A DNA stretch of 64,000 nucleotides from the NCBI RefSeq assembly GCF_029168945.1, contig NC_083604.1, positions 48,355,686-48,419,685 on the forward strand, given 5' to 3'. This document shows, in pieces, positions 57,826 to 64,000 of the stretch. The stretch's first letter is position 1. Every line of letters starts with the position of its first letter. This stretch comes from Cannabis sativa. Its lineage: Eukaryota > Streptophyta > Magnoliopsida > Rosales > Cannabaceae. The translations under genes and the position numbers were made by a program. The notes under the pieces were generated by a model, which was not told the origin of the DNA, did no database searches, and worked only from the letters and a program-made list of their open reading frames with translations.

Positions 57826-59692
57826 TTTAAAGATATTGACTGCCGGCCTATTGCTAATGTCCTCCCCATTTTAGTGAGTCGGAACCAGGGAGCCTTTGTC
57901 AAGGGTTGTTTCATTGCCTACAATATTCTTATTCTTCAGGACATCTTGATGAACTACAGAAGGAAGAACAGCTCCCTAAGATGCACTATCAAAATTGATA
58001 TTAGTAAAGCTTACGACACGGTTAATTGAGATTTTCTTGAGAAGCTTCTTGTGACCTATTTGCTTCCCTGCTAAGTTTGTCAAGTGGATCATGAACTGTG
58101 TGAGAAACACTTCTTATTCTCTGCGCTTGAAAGGTAGATTTCAGGGGACTTTTAAGGGAGAGCAGGGGCTAAGACAAGGGGATTCCATTTCCCCCCTTCT
58201 CTTTGTTCTTGTCATGGAGTATTTATCCCAAAGAATCCAAAAAGCAGTCGGAGAAAAGAGATTCAGGTACCATCCCTTATGCAAGAAATTGAAACTCACT
58301 AATCTATGTTTCACAGATGATTTAGTGATCTTTTGTAAAGGGAATGAGGACTCTCTTTTTGCTATCAAGGAAGTGCTCGATGAGTTTAGCAAGACTTCGG
58401 GTCTTTCTATCAATTTTGTAAAATCTCACGTTTACTTTGATGGAGTTTCTCAGTCGATTCCTCTTACTCAAAAGATTAATCTTTCTCTTGGAGAGTTCCC
58501 TCTTAAGTATTTCAGGATCCCTCTAAGACTAACAAAATGGAGACTTGATGATTGTGGTGCTATCTTGAAGAAAATGAAGCTTAAGCTCCACTCTTGGGCT
58601 AATAAGCACTTATCCTATGCTAGTCGAATCCAATTAATCCAATCTACTTTGATTGGATTATGGAATTATTGGATAAGAGTGTTTCTTTTACCTCAAAGTG
58701 TGATAAAAGAGATTGAGAAATTATGCTGGGGATTCCTTTAGGGTTTAAAGATAATCGAACTAGAGTTGATTTGGCAAGTTAAGAGAGGGTGTGCCTTCCA
58801 AAAGCTTATAGTGGTCTTGGCTTTAAGGATGGAACAAAGCTTCTTTAGCTAGATTTATATGGGACTTGATGAATAAAAAAAGACTTGCTTTGGGTTAAGT
58901 GGATTAAATCGGTTTATCTCAAATGGAGTGATTTCTGGTCTTATAAGTTGAGTATGGATATGAGCTGATATTGGAGGAAGCTTTGTAGGTTGCTTATAAC
59001 TTACAACAAGGTTGATATCATAGCAGCAGGTGGAGAGGAATTCAAAGTTGTCAATCTGTATCGCAGAATGTTGCACTAGGTTGCAGAATCAGCTGCTGGT
59101 GTGATTTGGTGCGGCTTGAACATGCAAAAACATGCTTTTCAGCTTTGGCAAGCAGCTCAATCCAAGTTACTCACGAGGGATATGCTGTGTCGTTTGAACA
59201 TACCAATTCTGAACAAAAACTGTGTGGTGTGTGACAATGAAACTGAGAGCCACCTCCATATTTTTTTTCAGCTGCAACTTGTCTCAACAGGTGCTGATTT
59301 TTCTCTTCCAATTGCTAGGGTTTGAAGGTTGGTCCAAGAACTATGATAGCTGGATTGTTTGGCTGGGCACCACAAGGCCGAAAATCATTGACAGAATTAG
59401 AGTTTTAATGTTGACTGTCACGATTTATCACATATGGAGAAATTAAAACAATTGCTTGTTTTCCTATTATTCCAATACTGTTAATTGTATAGTGAACAAA
59501 ATTAAATGTGATGTGAAATATAGGCCCATCTTGATGAAAGATAGGAAAGATTCAAGAGAGGAGAAGAATTTACTTCAAAGATTGATTTATAATTATTAGG
59601 AGCTTGTTTTTGTTGCTTCTCTTTGGAGAAGTATAGCTTGTTTGTATTCCGTGGGTTGATTAATGAAGTTTTCTTCTTCTTGATAAAAAAAA
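57826..59692 (+). pseudogene. Second L1-type LINE, RT to 3' end, decayed
   Basis: Begins inside RT (DCRPIA), with about 20 residues missing before SRNQGAFVKG. A stop replaces Trp after KAYDTVN near 58027 and a frameshift follows near 58070. From 58091 the frame is open for 216 codons: GLRQGDSISPLLF, a changed active-site motif FTDD in place of FADD, and LPQSVIKEIEKLCWGFL. Farther on, a zinc-binding RT domain remnant (KLLTRDMLCRLNIPI, NCVVCDNETESH) and several stops. The 3' end is marked by TTGATAAAAAAAA at 59682-59692. Similar to the LINE at 14976 but a separate insertion. Confidence 0.8.
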
Positions 59693-61172
59693 TTAAAATT
59701 TTTATATTTGACTCCATTAAAGATGGTACTGTTGGGTTTTGTGTCCTAAATAAAACCCTTTACAATCTGATTAGTTATCAATATAAGAAATTTGAAGTGA
59801 TTTATGTTTGCATGAATTTTACATGCTAATGGTTTAATATGTTTATTACATTTACACACAAAATCAGTTAAATCCAGATCATATGTTTATTCACAATTAC
59901 AGTATCGTCAACACAGTGGAATGTGATTGTGATCATATGAATCAAAAGACTAAGTCCCTGTTTCATCAGTGTTTTGGATTTACACTAATGTGATAATCAG
60001 CGATGATGTATACTTACACTTGGAGTAAGTGTTATGTTCTTTCCAGGACATTAGTAAAGTATACTAGTTTCGAATGTATGGAGTATACATTGGACTGGAC
60101 CGATATTGCAACTTAGTTAAGATATTATAAACTTACCGTCATATCTTTCCAAGTCAATATCAGTAGTTGATCTTAAGATTAAAAGAATCTAAATCCTGAT
60201 ATGCTTAGGCTCAACTCAGGAGTACTATTCATGTTCTTTGATTTATTAGTTAAGCCTACTTTTGGGTCAGGGTGGTACGTATATTTTGGGAACATGATAG
60301 TATGATTGAGTGGGAGTGCTGAACATAAATATGGAATCTATAGCTTCTACTGGTGTATAGAAGTCAAGTGATGATTCCCTTCGAGCTTAGCTAAATTGAA
60401 GTAAATGGATGAGCTCTTGTTTAAGTGACTAATTCTTAGATCACTAAACATCATTTACAGGTAGCTAAGTGTTTTAAGGGGCAAAATACATTGAGGGGTG
60501 AGAACGGTAAAATTATCCCATCTCGATGTAAATCATCTATATAGAGGATCTTTGATCACATTAAGATTATAAAAATGGTTAAATGAGATAGCATATCTAT
60601 ATCGTGGAACATATTATATGCTCTATATAAGTCTGAGAGTGCAATTCTAAGTTCTAAGAGTGGATTCAACGAAGAATTAATAAGTAGGAATTTACTTAGT
60701 AAATTCGGTTCACTTATTGGAAGCTCATCATATAGATCCATGGTCCCCATTCTAGTTGAGACTATACTGCTTGTAAGACTCAATAATTGATTTGTGATTA
60801 ATTAATCATAATTCTAAAGTTAGACTATGTCTAATTTGTGAATTTTCACTAAGCAGGGGCGAAATTGTAAAGAAAAGAGATTCTAGGTTTATTTATTTAT
60901 TAATGGACTTTATATGTCTAATTAATAATTAAATTAAATGACAATATTATTTAATAATCTATTTTAGTTATTAAATAATTAGTTTTGGCATTTAAATTGT
61001 TAGAATTAGAAAATTTGCATTTTTGAGAAAATAGAAATAAAATTTGTGAAAATTGCAAAATCCAAGTAAGGCCCATTACACACCATGGCCGGCCACTTGG
61101 AGTAGGTTTTTCAAATTGATATTTTCATTATTTTAATGCCAAATAATTACTAACCTAAACCTAGTAGTTGCC

Positions 61173-61180
61173 TATAAATA
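61173..61180 (+). promoter_or_regulatory. TATA box of the solo LTR
   Basis: TATAAATA in the context CCTATAAATAGAAAG, the same position relative to LTR landmarks as in elements A and B. Confidence 0.55.
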
Positions 61181-61303
61181 GAAAGTGATGACTCAGTCAA
61201 ATAATAAGTTTTCAACAAGTTTTCACATGCTTTTGAATAACCTTTTCTGTCAGAAATTTCTCTCTTCAGAAAAACTGAGCCTTCCTTTTTCTCTCTATAG
61301 CCG

Positions 61304-61464
<161 letters not shown>

Positions 61465-61788
61465 CTTCTTCATAAATTTCAAACCTTAGTGATAGAGTAA
61501 GTGCCCACACACAGCAAGTGGTAACTCAATCATAGATTGGAAGACTGTGAAGGATCACACACAAAGAGAAGGACATTCGGGCTCAGATCTTGATAATACT
61601 CTGCGACAGAAAGGATACAAGGGTTAGAGATCTGAGTGGAAGGAGACATTATTCCGCTGCCATCAATGTAAGGTTTTCTTAACTTTATATGTGTTTATTT
61701 ATCGTTTTAGAAAGTTCATATTTAGGGTGTTAAACAACATACTTGTGAGTAGATCTAAGATCCTGGTAAAATAAATTTCAACAGGTAC

Positions 61789-62519
61789 ACCCCCAACAAA
61801 TGAGACAACTATGATTTGATGACTTGGGGCTATTTCATTGGGTTGTATAGGATTATTTTGAGTTATTGGGTAATGTGGGGATTGTTTCAATTGAAAGGAG
61901 GCTTCAAAAGCAAGCAAAGAGGAAATTTGGACTTTGCAGACATCGAAAAAGATGATTCCATGATGGTACTCCGATCAGGGTATTTTGAAGGATATTTTTC
62001 TTAAAAAGGAACCACATTGAGGTGCTTGGATTAGCGCAAAAGGTGTTCTTAACCATTGAGGAAAGAAGAGTAGATATCTATGCACAGGGTGTATGTTGAA
62101 ACATACAACTTTATTATGGGTTTGTTGCTTATGTGTTTATGAGATGCTGTTATGAATTATTGTTTACGTTAGTATTATTAGCATGAGATCGAGATAAGGT
62201 TTTTGACTGCTTTTATAAGTATATCACTTCCAGGATAGTTTTTATTGTTGCTTGTGTGAGCATAGCACTTGAGGATATCCATTATGCTACTTGTATGGGT
62301 TTACTGGTATTCTTATCATGGGTGAGTAAAACTTGTGATAAGGATTGCTCCATTGGATGCCAAGTGTGAGAATAGCACAAGGCAGGGCAGATTATACTTC
62401 ATGTCTAATCAACATAAGTGGGAGTAGATTATCGTATGTGAGGACAATGTACGATAAGATATTGTTCTTAGTTTTATGGTACTAAATTAGGTACGCAACT
62501 GAAGATTTATAAATTTGAT
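61789..62519. other. Unrecognised DNA between the solo LTR and a copia-like LTR
   Basis: Moderate composition, with a 62-codon frame at 61816-62004 and no family motif. A GTGTGAG/ATAGCAC phrase recurs near 62256 and 62366. Possibly a retroelement remnant, but I cannot name it. Confidence 0.4.
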
Positions 62520-64000
62520 TACCATTGTACCATAGCCCCAATGGATCTCCATATGTATAAACATTAAATCAAAATATAAATTACATGAAAGGAATATATA
62601 CCTCTTAATGACTATCAGGGTATCCTCGAAAATTCTCATAAATTGAATCCTTTTAGGTTGATTAGTAACTCACACTGTATTCTTTCAAATTGATCCACCA
62701 CACACAAGGAATAGTGTCAGCTATTAGGTAAACTGATTAATTTGTTCTTGATAAATTCTCAACACATGAGCAAGAACTAATTGAGAGAGAAAAAAAGTTT
62801 TTCCATTTCGCCTTTGAATTTTGAAAATACAATGTCAAAAGTTTCATCTAATTTCTCAAATCAGGCTTCTATTTATAGTAGTTGATTTCCCATTATATAA
62901 ATTATATTTAATTAATTAAATAAATATTTATAACCGAATTCATTTACTGATATGTCAGATGAGGGAATCTCTCAACTAACTTTGAAAGAATATCTCAACC
63001 AGTTTGAAATATCTTTAACCACGTTTAAAATTCAAATATTTATCTTATTGAATTAATTAACCCAAAAAGAAAAAACAATTAGGGACACCCTACTATGGGG
63101 TAGGCGTCTACCTTTTCTCAATTAAGACAAGGATGGTGTCTTTTGTCCTCACAACTTTTGTTTTAACAATTCTTGTCTTGACAAATTTTATCTCAATAAA
63201 TTTTGTCTTTTTCCTATTTAATTAATTTGAAACAATTATTTATTTATTAGTATTTAATTAATTACTATTTTTCCAATTCAAAATAGATTTTTTCAAAAAA
63301 TATTATACAACTCTTTATCCCTACCCTTGATAATATTTAAATGTGGCAATTTGGGGACCATGGACCTATAATTCTAAGCTCTAATAAACTTGATTATTTA
63401 TTGAGTCTCATCAACCAAATAATCAGTTTTATTAATTCTATGATTATTCCACTGTAAATATGGAATTTAACTCTTAGTTATTATAGAATTATATTTACTC
63501 AGTTTTATTAAAGTGTCTATTAATATAATCAATTCCAGTGATTAGCCCTCCTTGTGTCGGTTCATAATTAGTTTTGATCAAAATATCATTTTACCCTTCT
63601 AATCACTTCTATATCCTTTAGTACCACTAATTCACTAGTAAAAGTATAGTTCAGATCAAATCTAAATTTGTGCACAACTTTTTCAGTTCCAGACAAAACA
63701 CTTAAAGGGAACCAACATTTGATCCATTAGGAAAGTTAGGATTCCATAATTGTAGATCATGTTTCTAGCCATCCACATTATTAGATTACCTACATAGAAG
63801 TTGTAAGAATCATTTTCTCTGAGAAACTTTAATAAGTGAATCAAAGAAACTAATAACATGAATATGAGTTCATGATTACTCAAGATTAAGGATGATCTAC
63901 TATTGATCATCGTTATGATATGAATTAGGTCTCTATAGTAAACGACATGTTTGATAAAGAAAACTTTATTCATAATGATCCTTTATATATATATTCTATT
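62520..64000 (-). mobile_element. Copia-like LTR region on the minus strand, running off the window
   Basis: The segment at 63352-63372 (GGGGACCATGGACCTATAAT) parallels GGGACCATGGGTCTATATAA of the element A and B LTRs. A minus-strand TATA box lies at 62870-62877, followed on that strand by a leader-like stretch. These place U3 to the right. I cannot see either LTR boundary, so start and end are approximate and the right edge is the window end. Confidence 0.45.

Overview
The window is plant nuclear DNA, most likely from a eudicot. It is AT-rich, carries plant-type LTR retrotransposons and L1-type LINEs, and has spliced genes with short AT-rich introns. The host genes with recognisable relatives, a CHX-type cation/proton exchanger and fragments of MAPKK and MAPK genes, are plant families. 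I cannot fix the species from sequence alone. About three quarters of the window is transposable element in various states of decay, so most short open frames are accidental.

Layout. 1-9114: a large non-autonomous LTR retrotransposon (copia-type LTR, no coding capacity) on the minus strand; its left LTR runs off the window. 9115-10739: an LTR and leader fragment of an Athila/Tat-type Ty3-gypsy element. 10740-14975: AT-rich DNA without genes. 14976-18673: an L1-type LINE, 5'-truncated and cut at its 3' end where it meets element B. 18674-28017: a second copy (B) of the non-autonomous element, with one LTR truncated. 28018-29627: accessory DNA with an RNase H fragment. 29628-41635: a complete 12-kb Tat-lineage Ty3-gypsy element with 5-bp target duplications, a gag-pol strand, and a spliced gene on the opposite strand. 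41641-45649: AT-rich DNA with a decayed MKK6-like MAPKK pseudogene (a MITE sits in its intron) and a group-C MAPK fragment. 45655-50986: a complete 5.3-kb Reina-like chromovirus with identical LTRs but a broken polyprotein. 51577-54321 (minus): an intact three-exon CHX15-like gene. 56136-57518 (plus): two related multi-pass membrane-protein genes in the same frame, separated by one stop codon and three bases. 57826-59692: a second decayed LINE. 59730-61783: a solo copia-type LTR with target duplications and a 154-bp TC microsatellite. 62520-64000: another, more distant copia-like LTR on the minus strand.

Only three loci look like working host genes: the CHX exchanger and the two tandem membrane proteins. 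The most interesting points are the in-frame tandem membrane-protein pair, the conserved but protein-free 6.4-kb interior of elements A and B with a nested stem structure kept in both copies, the spliced antisense gene of the Tat element with its own TATA box, the co-located MAPKK and MAPK fragments, and the contrast between identical LTRs and a heavily broken polyprotein in the Reina-like element. I found no clear undescribed cellular system. All calls come from reading the sequence; no database search was possible.
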